A DNA stretch of 64,000 bases from the NCBI RefSeq assembly GCF_000337895.1, contig NZ_AOMA01000063.1, positions 1-64,000 of the forward strand, in the 5' to 3' direction. Source of the stretch: Halobiforma nitratireducens JCM 10879 (lineage in GTDB: Archaea > Halobacteriota > Halobacteria > Halobacteriales > Natrialbaceae). A program made the position numbers and the translations under genes. Positions within the stretch are counted from its first letter, which is position 1, and the number at the start of each line of letters is the position of its first letter. Below the pieces are notes generated by a model. It was not told the DNA's origin, made no database searches, and saw nothing but the letters and a program-made list of their open reading frames with translations. Positions 55,307 to 64,000 of this stretch are shown here, one piece after another.

Positions 55307-56878
55307 TTAGTCGTCTGCCGGCGTCGATCGTTCGATCCCTTCGATACCCGGAATGCCCTCGACACCCATCGAGGCGAGTTCTCGCTTGAGCGCCTGTTCG
55401 TCTTCGATGTTCTGGGACAGCTCCATCGCCTGTGCGAAGTTCTTCACCAGGCCACAGTTCGGCCCTTCGGGGGTCTCGGAGGGACAGATGCGGCCCCACT
55501 GGGTCGCGTGCAGGTCCCGTGCCTCGAAGTGAGGCTGGCTGCGCGACAGCGGGCTGCGCAGTCGGCGCAGGTGCGAGAGCACGCCCATGAAGTCGGTGCG
55601 GTCGACCAGCTGGCTCACGCCGGAACGGCCACCGACCCAGTTACCCGTCGCGATCGGGTGCTCGAGCCGTTCCGTGAGCACGTCGGATCGAACGACCGTC
55701 GAGACCGACAGGCTCCGGTTTCGCATGTTCGCACGCTCGAGCTGATACTTGACGTCCCGGGCGAGCTTGTTCAGTGCCGTCCGGAACAGGTCTTTCATCA
55801 GGTCGCCGCTGACTTTCAGCCGCTTGTTCGCGTAGTGGTCCTTGTCGTCGGCTTCGCGTCGGCCCAGGGCGAGTTCGAAACAGGCCTCGGCCATCCGACA
55901 GAGGTAGTGGGCTTTGTTGATCCGAACGTCCTCCTCGTCGACACCGTCCTCGTGGAGGTGTGGCAGGAGGTACCGATCGATGACGTAGTTCGCTCGTTTG
56001 AGCTGGTAGTTCTTGCCCTGGCCGGAGGCGACCCGCTGACCGAGCTTCTCGATGGCCTCCTGTTCGGTCTGGACGTCCGCTTCCTCCAGGTTCTCGAGCA
56101 TGTACTTGACGACCTCCGGATCGTTGGAGACCTTGTGGACGATCTCCTCGTCGCTCTCGAGGCCCAGCGCACGCACGAGGGTGACGAAGTTGATCGAGCC
56201 GGAGACCGAGGGGAACGACACCTCGAGCAGGCCGTCGCGGGTCCGCTCACAGAGTACGAGCGCGCGGTAGCCACGGCGCTGCGAGAAGGTCTTGGCGACC
56301 TGAATCTCGTCGCCGTACTTGGTGTCGTACTCCGCGAGAATCTTGTTCGGCGCGAGGTCCTCGCTCGTCATCAGGACTCGCTCGGAGCCGTTGACGATGA
56401 AGTAGCCGCCCGGATCGGCGGGGTCCTCGCCGATCTCGATCAGTTCCTCGTCGGAGAAGCCGGCGATGTTACACTTGTCCGAGCCGACCATGATCGGCAT
56501 CCGACCGATCTTGGTCTCCGTCGAGTCGACGACCCGTTCGTCGCCCTCTTCGCCCTTGACGATCGACATCTCCATGAAAACGGGCGCGGAGTAGGTGATG
56601 TTCCGGAGACGAGCTTCCTGTGGATAGAGGAGTTCTTCGGACCCGTCGGCCTCTCGAACTCGAGGCGTGACGACACGGACGTCGCCGAGTTCGACGTGGA
56701 CCGGCTCTTCGCCTTCCTTGTCGCCGATGTCCGTATCGATCGTCTCTTTCTCGTCGACGACCTCCTGCATCCCCCGGTTGAGGAAGGCGTTGAACGAGCG
56801 GAAGTGGTGTTCTGCGAGTCGTTCCCTCGAGAAATATTCGCGTGAAATGTCCCGTCGTTTGTCGCGGTTCAGTTCCAT
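55307..56878 (-). CDS. rpoB2: DNA-directed RNA polymerase subunit B''
   Basis: A 523-residue N-terminal half of the second-largest subunit (MELNRDKRRDISREYFSRE, SFNAFLNRGMQEVVDE). The fork and protrusion regions are present (CNIAGFSDEELIEIGEDPADPGGYFIVNGSERVL), with ASGQGKNYQLKRANYVIDRYLLPHL and WGRICPSETPEGPNCGLVKN near the C-terminus. It starts 2 bases after rpoH. Confidence 0.96.
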   Translation of the reverse strand: MELNRDKRRDISREYFSRERLAEHHFRSFNAFLNRGMQEVVDEKETIDTDIGDKEGEEPVHVELGDVRVVTPRVREADGSEELLYPQEARLRNITYSAPVFMEMSIVKGEEGDERVVDSTETKIGRMPIMVGSDKCNIAGFSDEELIEIGEDPADPGGYFIVNGSERVLMTSEDLAPNKILAEYDTKYGDEIQVAKTFSQRRGYRALVLCERTRDGLLEVSFPSVSGSINFVTLVRALGLESDEEIVHKVSNDPEVVKYMLENLEEADVQTEQEAIEKLGQRVASGQGKNYQLKRANYVIDRYLLPHLHEDGVDEEDVRINKAHYLCRMAEACFELALGRREADDKDHYANKRLKVSGDLMKDLFRTALNKLARDVKYQLERANMRNRSLSVSTVVRSDVLTERLEHPIATGNWVGGRSGVSQLVDRTDFMGVLSHLRRLRSPLSRSQPHFEARDLHATQWGRICPSETPEGPNCGLVKNFAQAMELSQNIEDEQALKRELASMGVEGIPGIEGIERSTPADD

Positions 56879-56880
56879 CG

Positions 56881-57108
56881 TTATTCCACCACGAGTCGAT
56901 ATACGACTGCCTGATCGGTTGTTCGTGAGTCCCGGACGATCTTGATGACGTTTCCGACCGCCGCGTCATCCGGGAGTGCGGGGTCGTTGCGTTTGATTTT
57001 CGGCAGGTCTGTACGATCGATATCGTACTCGGTGAGCACCTCCTCGAGTGTCTCCTCCTCGAGGACGGTGTGCTCCGGCACGAGTTCGTGTTGGCTTACG
57101 TCTACCAT
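56881..57108 (-). CDS. rpoH: DNA-directed RNA polymerase subunit H
   Basis: A 75-residue subunit (Rpo5). [22 protein letters not shown] and [12 protein letters not shown] are the archaeal H core, and the C-terminal [22 protein letters not shown] strand follows. It is the first gene of the polymerase operon. A TATA-like GGTTAAAT element lies on the minus strand about 85 bases upstream. Confidence 0.95.
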   Translation of the reverse strand: MVDVSQHELVPEHTVLEEETLEEVLTEYDIDRTDLPKIKRNDPALPDDAAVGNVIKIVRDSRTTDQAVVYRLVVE

Positions 57109-57192
57109 GTTGAGTGAGTGTGGGTGTGCGTGTGGGCTATCCGGAGAGAAGCGGCTGTCACGAGATACTACAGCCAGGTAGCGCCGGCAGGC

Positions 57193-57198
57193 ATTTAA
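57193..57198 (-). promoter_or_regulatory. Possible TATA box of the RNA polymerase operon
   Basis: TTAAAT (in GGTTAAATGCC, minus strand) is about 87 bases before the rpoH ATG, which would give a leader of about 60 bases. A second AT-rich spot with GGTTAAATTCC-like sequence is at 57287-57299 on the plus strand. Confidence 0.3.
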
Positions 57199-57367
57199 CC
57201 GTTACTAACTCGTCTCAAAAGCGCAGCTAACCGGTCGGGCGAACCTGACCGGAGCGGACGATCACACGCGACAGTTGCCGGTTATCGGTTAAATTCCTTG
57301 GGGTGGTCCCCGCTGTTCGAAGGACGGCGATACCGATCGAGGGTCCCGCGTGCCGGCCGCTCACCCC

Positions 57368-58849
57368 TCACAGATAGCCAAACAGCGTTCCGAGCAGGAC
57401 CACCGCCCACAGGCCGACCCCGACCAGCAACAGGTCGTTGAGACGCGATTCCCGAGTCGCGCGCTGGGCCGCGCCAGCGGCGACGAGTCCGAGCGCGACG
57501 ACCACGAGCACTCGTTGAACGACGACGTCGAGAGGCAACACGTCGACGCCGAGCAGCGAGTAGTCGAGCCAGATCGCCGCCGCCAGCGAAACCGACGCCG
57601 CGACGGCCGCGTCGAGCCGCCGCTCGAGTCCGCTCGCGATACCGTAGGTCGCGACCGGCAGTCCGACCGCGATAAACGGGTACAGGAGGCCGGCGATCAT
57701 GTGCACGGTGAGCCCGTCGACGGTTCTGTCGAGCGCGATGCCGGCGATTCGGACGCCGAGAACGATCGCGAGAACCGTCATCGCGAGGCAGAGGTGTCGT
57801 GCCTCGAGGCGATCGGCGGCCGCAGCGAGTCGCCGGCGGTCCGCGTCGGAGAGTTGCTCGTCGAGCCGCCGGAAGAGCGGAGCGAGCGACCTGTTCTCGT
57901 CTGCGTCTGTGTCGCCGTCGCTGGCGTCGTCCCCGCGTCCCCGCGAGCGCCCCGCGGCAAGCGCCACCGCGATCGAGGCCGTCGCTGCGGCCCCGGTGAG
58001 GTCTACTTTCGTCGCCCAGCCGTCGGCGTCCGAAGGACCGCTATTCCCGAGGTAGAGCCGCCGAACGTCCTCCTGGATGTCGACCCCAGGAATCGCCATC
58101 AGGTCGTTCTCGAGCCGGTACTGTGCCGCTTCGACTCCATCGACGCGGTGCCGGAGTGTTAGCCAGTCGAAGTGTTCGGAGTGGGTCTGCATCACGACCC
58201 ACTCGTCGTCCGGGTTCGGGCTCTCGTAGGCCCTGATGTGATAGCGGTAGCCGTAGTACTCGCCGTCCTCGAGCTGGAGGGTTTCGGTGGTCCAGAACCC
58301 GTCCTCTCCGGGGCCGGGATCGAGGTATGCATAGCGGGTCGCGCCGTCGGCCTGGGACCATGGGATGTCGGTCGGCGAGATCGGACGGATGGGATCGTCG
58401 ATCTCGGTACCGACGCCGTCGCCGTCAGCGGTGGCGTTGGTTTCGTTCATGCCGTCGGCCGTCCTGTCGTCGTCTTCGTCCGCCACCTCGGCCTCGTCCT
58501 CGTCCTCGGCCTCGGCCTCGAGACCCACGAGTTCGTCGGCGTCGAAGTGATCGTGGTCCGCTTCTTCCCACTCGCCATCGCCGTGTTCGGCCAGCAACTG
58601 GAGGGTTCGCTCGGCATCGCAACGGACGACGACGTTTAGCGGACTGCGTTTCTCGTGGCTCTGGCGCTGGTTGAGATACGGCCAGAACCCGCTGTCGCTG
58701 TCCTCGAAGGTGACGAGTTCGGGTTCGGGTCGATCCGCTTCGTCGGGGGTGACACGGTCCGCCGAGGGCGAGAACAACAGTGACGACCCGCCGACGAAGA
58801 GAAACGCGATAGCCAGAACGACGAGTCCAATACTCACCGAACGACGCAT
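57368..58849 (-). CDS. Hypothetical membrane protein with large extracellular domain
   Basis: A 493-residue protein. An N-terminal signal/anchor helix (SIGLVVLAIAFLFVGGSSLLF) precedes an external domain of about 300 residues with an acidic low-complexity stretch (DELVGLEAEAEDEDEAE) and well-ordered parts (SQADGATRYAYLDPGPGEDGFWTTETLQLEDGEYYGYRYHIRAY, and DIQEDVRRLYLG). Four to five hydrophobic segments close the protein after residue 340. No family function recognised. It is conserved-looking rather than chance sequence, judged by codon bias over the full length. Confidence 0.7.
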   Translation of the reverse strand: MRRSVSIGLVVLAIAFLFVGGSSLLFSPSADRVTPDEADRPEPELVTFEDSDSGFWPYLNQRQSHEKRSPLNVVVRCDAERTLQLLAEHGDGEWEEADHDHFDADELVGLEAEAEDEDEAEVADEDDDRTADGMNETNATADGDGVGTEIDDPIRPISPTDIPWSQADGATRYAYLDPGPGEDGFWTTETLQLEDGEYYGYRYHIRAYESPNPDDEWVVMQTHSEHFDWLTLRHRVDGVEAAQYRLENDLMAIPGVDIQEDVRRLYLGNSGPSDADGWATKVDLTGAAATASIAVALAAGRSRGRGDDASDGDTDADENRSLAPLFRRLDEQLSDADRRRLAAAADRLEARHLCLAMTVLAIVLGVRIAGIALDRTVDGLTVHMIAGLLYPFIAVGLPVATYGIASGLERRLDAAVAASVSLAAAIWLDYSLLGVDVLPLDVVVQRVLVVVALGLVAAGAAQRATRESRLNDLLLVGVGLWAVVLLGTLFGYL

Positions 58850-59051
58850 TTCCGCTGTACTAGCGGTCCATCGGATATAGTACTGGTGATAGGTTCGCTG
58901 TCACGACGGTCGTGTTCCGGCAGCAGCGAGAGACTCTCGCGGTCAGCCCCGAATCTCGGTCGCGAAACCGGATCGTGAAAGCAGAGAGCAACGGTGTGTC
59001 CCGATGTCCGGGGATCGACGAGCGGTCGACTCGAGTCGACACGTAGTCCCG

Positions 59052-59486
59052 TCAGTCGTCGACGTCCGGCCCGACCGTCAGTACGGGGACGGGAGCCTGC
59101 CGAACGACTCGCTGGGAGACGCTTCCGACGACGTTGTTCTCGTAATCGTCGCCGCTGGTGCCCATCACGATCAGGTCGACGTCGTTCTCGTCGGCGTACG
59201 TGACGATACACTCGGCCGGATGGCCGGTATCGACTGCGGTCTCGACCGTGAGGCCGCTGTCGGCTGCTTTCGTCGCCGCTTCGTCGGTCGCTTCGTGGGC
59301 GTTCTCCTCGAGGTCGGCCCGAACCTGTTCGACACGCTCCTCGTCTAAGACGAGAAACGAGCGGTCGTCGACGACCGACAGGACGTGGACCGTCGCGTCC
59401 CGCGTCGCCGCGACGTCGAGCGCGTGCTCGGACACGGTCTCGGCGTGGTCGCTCCCGTCGGTTGGAAAGAGGATCGTCTCGTACAT
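59052..59486 (-). CDS. Universal stress protein (UspA family)
   Basis: A 144-residue alpha/beta protein (MYETILFPTDGSDHAE). The ATP-binding loop is GTSGDDYENNVVGSVSQRVV (G-x2-G-x8-G-S form), and APVPVLTVGP closes the fold. The full nucleotide motif suggests an ATP-binding type. A cytoplasmic stress-adaptation role is inferred from the family. It has its own short upstream space. Confidence 0.88.
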   Translation of the reverse strand: MYETILFPTDGSDHAETVSEHALDVAATRDATVHVLSVVDDRSFLVLDEERVEQVRADLEENAHEATDEAATKAADSGLTVETAVDTGHPAECIVTYADENDVDLIVMGTSGDDYENNVVGSVSQRVVRQAPVPVLTVGPDVDD

Positions 59487-59585
59487 CTAGTCGAACCACT
59501 GGTGCGGGGGGAAAAAGGCCTTCTCAATTTCCGGCCGCGATCCGCCGGGAGATCACTGTCGTTCCGGCTTCGTCCTTTCTCTCGG

Positions 59586-59855
59586 TCACTGTCCCTCCGA
59601 GCGCGCCGTTTTCCAGGTAACCTCGATCTGGATCGTCTCGCGGGGCCCCCGAAACATCGGGGAGCGTTCGACGACATCGACCGACAGGTCGATGGCGTCC
59701 GGCGGATCGAGCTGCACCGTCTTGTTCCCGACCTGCACCTGTACGCCGCGCTCGTGTGCGTCGGCATCGTCGGCGAACTCCGTGCCCAGATGGTCGAAGT
59801 ACGCCGCGAGCTCGTCCCGCGTGAGCGTCTCCTCGGCCGAGGTCCGGTCCGCCAT
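59586..59855 (-). CDS. Amphi-Trp domain protein
   Basis: An 89-residue protein: an N-terminal helical part (LTRDELAAYFDHLGTEFADDADAHERG) and a strand-rich C-terminal part (VQVQVGNKTVQLDPPDAIDLSVDVVERSPMFRG, then IQIEVTWK). This order and the final TWK strand fit the amphi-Trp family, whose function is not known. Start ATG 59855; the in-frame upstream region overlaps the KaiC gene terminus region and is a shadow. Confidence 0.65.
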   Translation of the reverse strand: MADRTSAEETLTRDELAAYFDHLGTEFADDADAHERGVQVQVGNKTVQLDPPDAIDLSVDVVERSPMFRGPRETIQIEVTWKTARSEGQ

Positions 59856-59974
59856 GGTGACCGGTCGCGACTGCGTCGGTAAAAGTATGGACGGGAAACA
59901 GCGTCCTAATTCCGGTTTACTGTCCTGAAACCGTCCGCCGCGAGGACGAAGGGGCTGCCTATCCACGCGGCCGA

Positions 59975-61492
59975 CTAAAACAGGTTCGCCTGCTGGTACA
60001 CCGAAATCCCTTCGTCGGTGATCTCGTACGGTTTCTTGTCCCGGGAGTGGTTCGCGTCCCGGATCTTCTGAATCTCGACTGCCAGCCGCGTCTCTCGGAA
60101 ATCTTCCGGGCGAACGTACTGCATGACGAACACCGCATCGGTGAGGTACTCTACGATCCCGTGGCGTGACGCGTACGGGTTGTTCTCCGCGGCCTCGCTG
60201 GTCAACAGCGCGGTCACGCCGGCTTCCTTCAGCCCTTTCGTGAAGTCGTAGACCTCGTTGCGTCGCTTGGCCCGATCGTCGTACATCATCTCGAGCAGCG
60301 ACACGGAGTCGAGCACGAGCCGCGAGGCACCGAAGTCCTCGACCAACTGCGGAAGCTCGTTACGGATCGACGCCAGGCTGTTGGCCATCTCTACGGGGTC
60401 GAGATCGACGACTGCCAGCCGGCCGTCTTCGGCGTACTCGTCGAAGCGGAACCCCTTCTCGGTGGCGCTGTTTATCACTCGCTGGCGGCTCTCCTCGAGG
60501 GTGATGTAGACTGCACGCTCTCCCTGTTGGAGGCCGTGATGGAGAAACTGCAGTCCCAGGGTGGTCTTGCCCGTGCCGGCACTGCCGATGGCGACCATCA
60601 GCGACCGTTCCGGAACCCCGCCCTGAATCATCCGGTCCAGTCCCTCGACGCCCAGTTCGATCCGTGGGAGGTCCGTCTCGAGTTCGTCGTCGTCCTCGAA
60701 CGTCTCCTCTCCGGGGCCGCCGAAGCCGAAGTCGACATCGGTTCTGGGATCGCCGTCTACGGCTGTGGCACTCGTCCCCGCGTCCGTTTCCGAGAACGAG
60801 CCCGACTCCTCGTATCCGCCGAGATCGCCGGCCCCGGCTCCTGCTCCCGCTCCGGTTTCGGTCCCACTACTGGCTCCGGGCTCGAGCCCCCCAAATTCGG
60901 AACTCGACCCCGAAGCCGGATCGTCGCTGCCTACCGCAGGCATCGCCGCGCCCTCGAGGGCGTCACCGAAACTCTCGTCGAATAACGATCCATCGTCCGA
61001 GTCAGTGTCGTCACTCGAGTCAGTGTCGTCGGACAAACCGGGCGCGTCGTCCGGGACGATGCCCTGACCCGAGTCGCTGTCAGTATCGAAACCGAGGTCG
61101 GTCTCCGGCTCCGAACCTGGCGAGGGTTCGGTTTCCCCGTCGCTCATCGGTTCGTGAGGGGTGGCCATCTCTTCCGTCTCACTCCCGGCTTTCCCGCTCG
61201 CCCCGTCGTCGGCCCCGTCCTCGCCGGCCGTCTCCTGTGTGACGTGTGGCTCCGGTTCGAACGGACCCATGGACGCACCCGTCGTCTCATCGTCGCTCCC
61301 CTCCCCTCTTTCTCTCTCCTCGTCGTCGACTGTCGCCCCGCTCGTGCTCGTGTCGGTCCCCTCGTCCCGATTCGACTCGTCCCGACTCGAGCCGATGCGG
61401 TCGACGCTGTGTGCGCTGTCGTCTCCGGGCTCCTCATCGTCTTCCGCCAGCGCGCGCTCGAACCAGTCGCCGGAGTCGTCACTCACGACCAT
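59975..61492 (-). CDS. KaiC-domain ATPase with long disordered acidic N-terminus
   Basis: A 505-residue protein. The N-terminal 275 residues are an Asp/Ser/Gly/Glu low-complexity region. Residues 276-505 are a single RecA/KaiC domain: Walker A GSAGTGKT at 303-310, Walker B RLVLD at 391-395, and the KaiC-type EIQKIRDANHSRDKKPYEITDEGI end. Single-KaiC haloarchaeal proteins may act in signalling; the partner here is not visible. Start ATG 61492 (MVVSDDSGDWFERAL) chosen as the first Met after non-coding-like upstream codons. Confidence 0.8.
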   Translation of the reverse strand: MVVSDDSGDWFERALAEDDEEPGDDSAHSVDRIGSSRDESNRDEGTDTSTSGATVDDEERERGEGSDDETTGASMGPFEPEPHVTQETAGEDGADDGASGKAGSETEEMATPHEPMSDGETEPSPGSEPETDLGFDTDSDSGQGIVPDDAPGLSDDTDSSDDTDSDDGSLFDESFGDALEGAAMPAVGSDDPASGSSSEFGGLEPGASSGTETGAGAGAGAGDLGGYEESGSFSETDAGTSATAVDGDPRTDVDFGFGGPGEETFEDDDELETDLPRIELGVEGLDRMIQGGVPERSLMVAIGSAGTGKTTLGLQFLHHGLQQGERAVYITLEESRQRVINSATEKGFRFDEYAEDGRLAVVDLDPVEMANSLASIRNELPQLVEDFGASRLVLDSVSLLEMMYDDRAKRRNEVYDFTKGLKEAGVTALLTSEAAENNPYASRHGIVEYLTDAVFVMQYVRPEDFRETRLAVEIQKIRDANHSRDKKPYEITDEGISVYQQANLF

Positions 61493-61757
61493 CACCGCCG
61501 ACCGGCAACGGCTCATACTGCCGGACAAACCACTCCACACATCGACCGCACTCGAGACGCGATCGGGTGTGTCCTGACTGTTGTCCAGGAGTATCACTCG
61601 CTCGCTGCTGGAGTGACGGCTCACGGAGCGGCGACCGACGAGCCGGTCGGTCGCGGGTCGTCGGCCTCGAGCACTGCGCAAGGCGAGAGGGAGAGTGCGT
61701 CATTGTCTGCGACGGATCGCCGCGGCGTCCCGTACTATCCGCGCCGCTCACCTACTC

Positions 61758-61773
61758 CGAGTGGGTCCACTCG
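61758..61773. promoter_or_regulatory. Inverted repeat CGAGTGG-GT-CCACTCG
   Basis: Perfect 7-base arms, about 80 bases before the NAD kinase start, followed by a CATTAATGTTG AT-rich stretch that could be its promoter. The rest of 61493-61851 shows no gene. Confidence 0.35.
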
Positions 61774-61851
61774 CATTAATGTTGTTGCCCGGAGAACTGT
61801 CCGAACGCGACGGAGGTGGCTTTTTGCCGACGGGTGCGGTAGCCGCTGGGG

Positions 61852-62697
61852 ATGAGCGGTGATGTCGCGGTCGGGATCGTCGCCCAGCGTGACAACGATC
61901 GTGCACACGAACTCGCCGCACTGCTGGTCGCGGAACTGGAACGGGCCTTCGACGCGGCGGTCGCGGTCGACGAACTCACGGGCGAGACGATCGACGCCAA
62001 CGGGGTCCCGGTCGCCGAGATAGCCGACCGCGACCTCGCGGTGAGCATCGGCGGCGACGGCACGCTGCTGTTCGTCGCCCGCGAGATCGGGTCCACGCCG
62101 CTCGTCGGCGTCAACCTCGGCGAAGTCGGCTTCCTCAACGCCGTTTCGCCCGCCGACGCCGACGGCGTCGTCACCGACCTCGTTCGGGAACTCCGGGACG
62201 CCGGCTCCCTCGAGGCCCGCGTGCTCGATCGACTGACGGCGACCGGCCGCGACGCCGACTGGACGCTCGAACCCGCACTCAACGAGGTACTGGTCCACGG
62301 TCCGCGTCGCGGCCCGGGTGGCGGGGCGACGATCGAGATCAGCATCGACGGGGAGCCGTACGCCGAGAGCCACACCGACGGCGTTCTCGTCGCGACGCCG
62401 ACGGGATCGACCGCCTACAACCTCAGCGAGGGCGGGCCGCTCGTTCGACCGGCAGCCGACTCGCTGGTCGTCACACAGATGGCCGCCGCGGACGGCCTCC
62501 CCTCCCTGGTCGTCGATGCCGACACCGAGATCGAACTGTCGGTTTCGGACGCCGATGGGGCCTACGCGATCGGCGACGGGCGCAACCGGCAGCCACTCGA
62601 GCCGCCCGCGACGGTCACGGTCTCGCTCGCGGACGAACCAGTTCGACTCGTCGGACCCGACCCGGACTTCTTCGACGGGCTCGAGAACCTCGACTGA
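61852..62697 (+). CDS. nadK: NAD kinase
   Basis: A 281-residue ATP/polyphosphate-dependent kinase. The GGDG motif is at residues 67-70 (SIGGDGTLL), the NE pair in ALNEVLVHG, and the GSTAYNLSEGGPLV segment completes the active site. It phosphorylates NAD to NADP. ATG 61852 gives the normal MSGDVAVGIVAQRD start. The DsbA-like gene is convergent (16 bases between stops). Confidence 0.93.
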   Translation: MSGDVAVGIVAQRDNDRAHELAALLVAELERAFDAAVAVDELTGETIDANGVPVAEIADRDLAVSIGGDGTLLFVAREIGSTPLVGVNLGEVGFLNAVSPADADGVVTDLVRELRDAGSLEARVLDRLTATGRDADWTLEPALNEVLVHGPRRGPGGGATIEISIDGEPYAESHTDGVLVATPTGSTAYNLSEGGPLVRPAADSLVVTQMAAADGLPSLVVDADTEIELSVSDADGAYAIGDGRNRQPLEPPATVTVSLADEPVRLVGPDPDFFDGLENLD

Positions 62698-62712
62698 CGG
62701 GGCCGATCGCCC

Positions 62713-63360
62713 TCACTGCCCGACCAGTTGCTCGAGTTGCTCCGGCGGCACCGCGCCGCGGGCCGCGTGCCCCTGGGAGACGAACGTCGGAACGCCAGTC
62801 ACGCCCTGCCTTCTGGCGTCGTCGAACCGTTCCTCGAGCGTCGCCCGAAGCCCGTCGTCCTCGAGAGCGTCGGTCACGACATCGCCGGGGAGGCCAGCGT
62901 CGGTCGCGAGGTCGGCCAACACGTCGGTATCGTCGATCTCCCGACCGTCCTCCCACAGCGCGGCGTAGATCGCCTCGTCGAAGGACGCCCACCGATCGGA
63001 GTACTCCCGCTTGACGTGCAGCGAGACCTGCTGTGCCGGAAGCGAGTCGACCTCGATCGCGAGCTCCTGGGCCATCTCCACGTCGTAGCGCTCCTGCAAC
63101 CGGCGGACGTTCTCTCTGGCCTGGGCGAAGTAGTCGTCGTCTTTCCCGTCGTCCGCGTCGTGATCGATCGTCCCGTCGGGGTTTCGCTTCCCGCGTCGCA
63201 AGTCGTAGGGCTGCCAGTCGACCTCCAGGGGCTGGTCCCGGCGCTCGCGATACCGCTCGAGCGATCGCTTTCCGAGGAAACAGAACGGACAGACGTAGTC
63301 GGCGTACAGCTCGAGTCGGTCGATCGTGTCGCCGGCACCGTCGGACGCGGGTTCGGACAT
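62713..63360 (-). CDS. DsbA-family oxidoreductase (FrnE-like)
   Basis: A 215-residue thioredoxin-fold protein. The active site CPFC is in YADYVCPFCFLGKRSLE, a helical insertion follows (YFAQARENVRRLQERYD), and the cis-Pro loop is GVTGVPTFV. It has no signal sequence, so a cytoplasmic thiol/disulfide role is likely. Start ATG 63360. Confidence 0.88.
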   Translation of the reverse strand: MSEPASDGAGDTIDRLELYADYVCPFCFLGKRSLERYRERRDQPLEVDWQPYDLRRGKRNPDGTIDHDADDGKDDDYFAQARENVRRLQERYDVEMAQELAIEVDSLPAQQVSLHVKREYSDRWASFDEAIYAALWEDGREIDDTDVLADLATDAGLPGDVVTDALEDDGLRATLEERFDDARRQGVTGVPTFVSQGHAARGAVPPEQLEQLVGQ

Positions 63361-63425
63361 GGACGGTCGGTAGCATCCGGGGACGGAAAAGCCGTCGGCC
63401 CTGCCGCCGGGACGGCCGGTTTCGG

Positions 63426-64000
63426 TTACCGACCGCTGGCGTCGAGGTTGTCGGTTCCGTCATCCGTCTCGCCGTTACCGTCGCTGTCGCCCTCGCTGGA
63501 TGGGGCGGACTCGGTTTCGTCGGCCTCCGAGTCGACCGCGCCCGGCAGGTTCGGGTCCCGGTAAGGGTTCCGACCGTAGGCCGGAAGCTCCTCGTCGAGT
63601 TGGGACTTCAGGACGCGGCGAAGTCGGTTCAGGCTCGTCGTGTCGAGCCCGTACTCGGCCGCTAGCCGTTCGAACGTCGCCTCGTCGGTGATGTCGTGGG
63701 CGCGGTACTGTCCGAACAGTTCTTCCATCCGGTCGGCCGACAGCTCCTGGGCGTCGACGTCGTCCAGCCCGAAGTACGTCCGGCGGTCGACGTCGACGAC
63801 GTGTCGAATCACCACGAGTGCGACCTTCGGGATCGCCCGCTGGCTCCCGAACTCCGTCAGGTCGATCTCGTCCATGACGCCCAGGGCCAGGTCCCGCTGC
63901 CACGGGGTCAGATCGAGGGCGTTACACAGCGCCTGCGTGGTCCGGAGGCGATCGAGTCGATGGGCGCGCTCGCTGTACCCCGGCGTCGCGGCGTGCTGTT
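63426..64000 (-). CDS. Haloarchaeal RNA polymerase epsilon subunit-like protein (partial, N-terminus beyond window)
   Basis: The frame is open to the right window edge (ATPGYSERAHRLDRLRTTQALCNALDL upstream of MDEIDLTEFG) and stops with TAA at 63426. The sequence TEFGSQRAIPKVALVVIRHVVD and SLNRLRRVLKSQL, with an acidic Ser/Asp tail, agrees with what I recall of the haloarchaeal protein named RNA polymerase subunit epsilon. That match is from memory, not a search. If right, it lies about 6.3 kb from the main polymerase operon. A TFB/cyclin-like protein is the main alternative. Confidence 0.6.
   Translation of the reverse strand, partial: QHAATPGYSERAHRLDRLRTTQALCNALDLTPWQRDLALGVMDEIDLTEFGSQRAIPKVALVVIRHVVDVDRRTYFGLDDVDAQELSADRMEELFGQYRAHDITDEATFERLAAEYGLDTTSLNRLRRVLKSQLDEELPAYGRNPYRDPNLPGAVDSEADETESAPSSEGDSDGNGETDDGTDNLDASGR

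Noticed and set aside
1-64000. tRNA, rRNA, CRISPR arrays, transposases and integrases
   Set aside because: No cloverleaf ends, conserved T-loop context, regular spaced repeats or transposase/integrase-like proteins were seen on either strand by eye.

Overview
The window is a high-GC haloarchaeal chromosome segment. The proteins are strongly acidic, CTCGAG-rich codon runs are everywhere, genes often have a TATA box about 25-30 bases before the start codon (leaderless style), and the archaeal markers are clear: RNA polymerase split as H/B''/B'/A'/A'', EF-2 with an IHRG diphthamide loop, bat-type and FilR1-like regulators, a HemAT transducer and Tat-dependent secretion. It resembles Natrialba/Natrinema-type genera, but the genus is inference. 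I see no rRNA, tRNA, CRISPR array, integrase or transposase.

Positions 1-12424 are an aromatic/acyl-CoA catabolism region. It starts with the 3' part of a thiolase-like/OB-fold protein and an HD protein, then an EthD-like, TPP-enzyme and SDR gene group, then the phenylacetyl-CoA epoxidase operon paaABCDE (minus strand). Divergent from it is a bat-type regulator, followed by decayed paaI and thiolase remnants, paaK, a MaoC hydratase and an enoyl-CoA hydratase. Positions 12835-18947 hold two metallo-beta-lactamase-fold genes flanking a tandem pair of long-chain acyl-CoA ligases.

Positions 19153-28572 are sensing and ion homeostasis: a histidine kinase, a CDF metal exporter, a paired Fluc/CrcB fluoride channel, HemAT, a CBS-MgtE transporter, a split MgtE-like pair and a PhoU/TrkA-C protein. 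Inverted repeats of the form TTTAG..CTAAA sit directly upstream of the CDF gene and the MgtE unit. serS and a secreted subtilase follow.

Positions 33055-57108 are the conserved informational block (EF-2, rps7, rps12, nusA, rpoA2-A1-B1-B2-H, all minus strand), but non-informational genes interrupt it at two places. Between rps7 and EF-2 lie a metallopeptidase-like DUF5781 gene, an AT-richer cassette of about 5.3 kb, and a chemotaxis transducer fused to a FIST domain. The cassette carries a Tat-exported protein of unknown function, a small hydrophobic ORF, an ABC-2 type transporter with two permeases, and a FilR1-like regulator. It is bracketed by 84/83-bp direct repeats that copy the 3' end of the DUF5781 gene, and is the best candidate for an undescribed system here. 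Between nusA and rps12 lie a V4R-domain protein and an aldehyde dehydrogenase.

Positions 57368-64000 hold a membrane protein, UspA, an amphi-Trp protein, a KaiC-type ATPase with a long disordered N-terminus, NAD kinase, a DsbA-family protein and the 3' part of a gene resembling the haloarchaeal RNA polymerase epsilon subunit. Three copies of an 80-bp palindromic repeat (near 1.3, 30.2 and 44.7 kb) lie in intergenic spaces.
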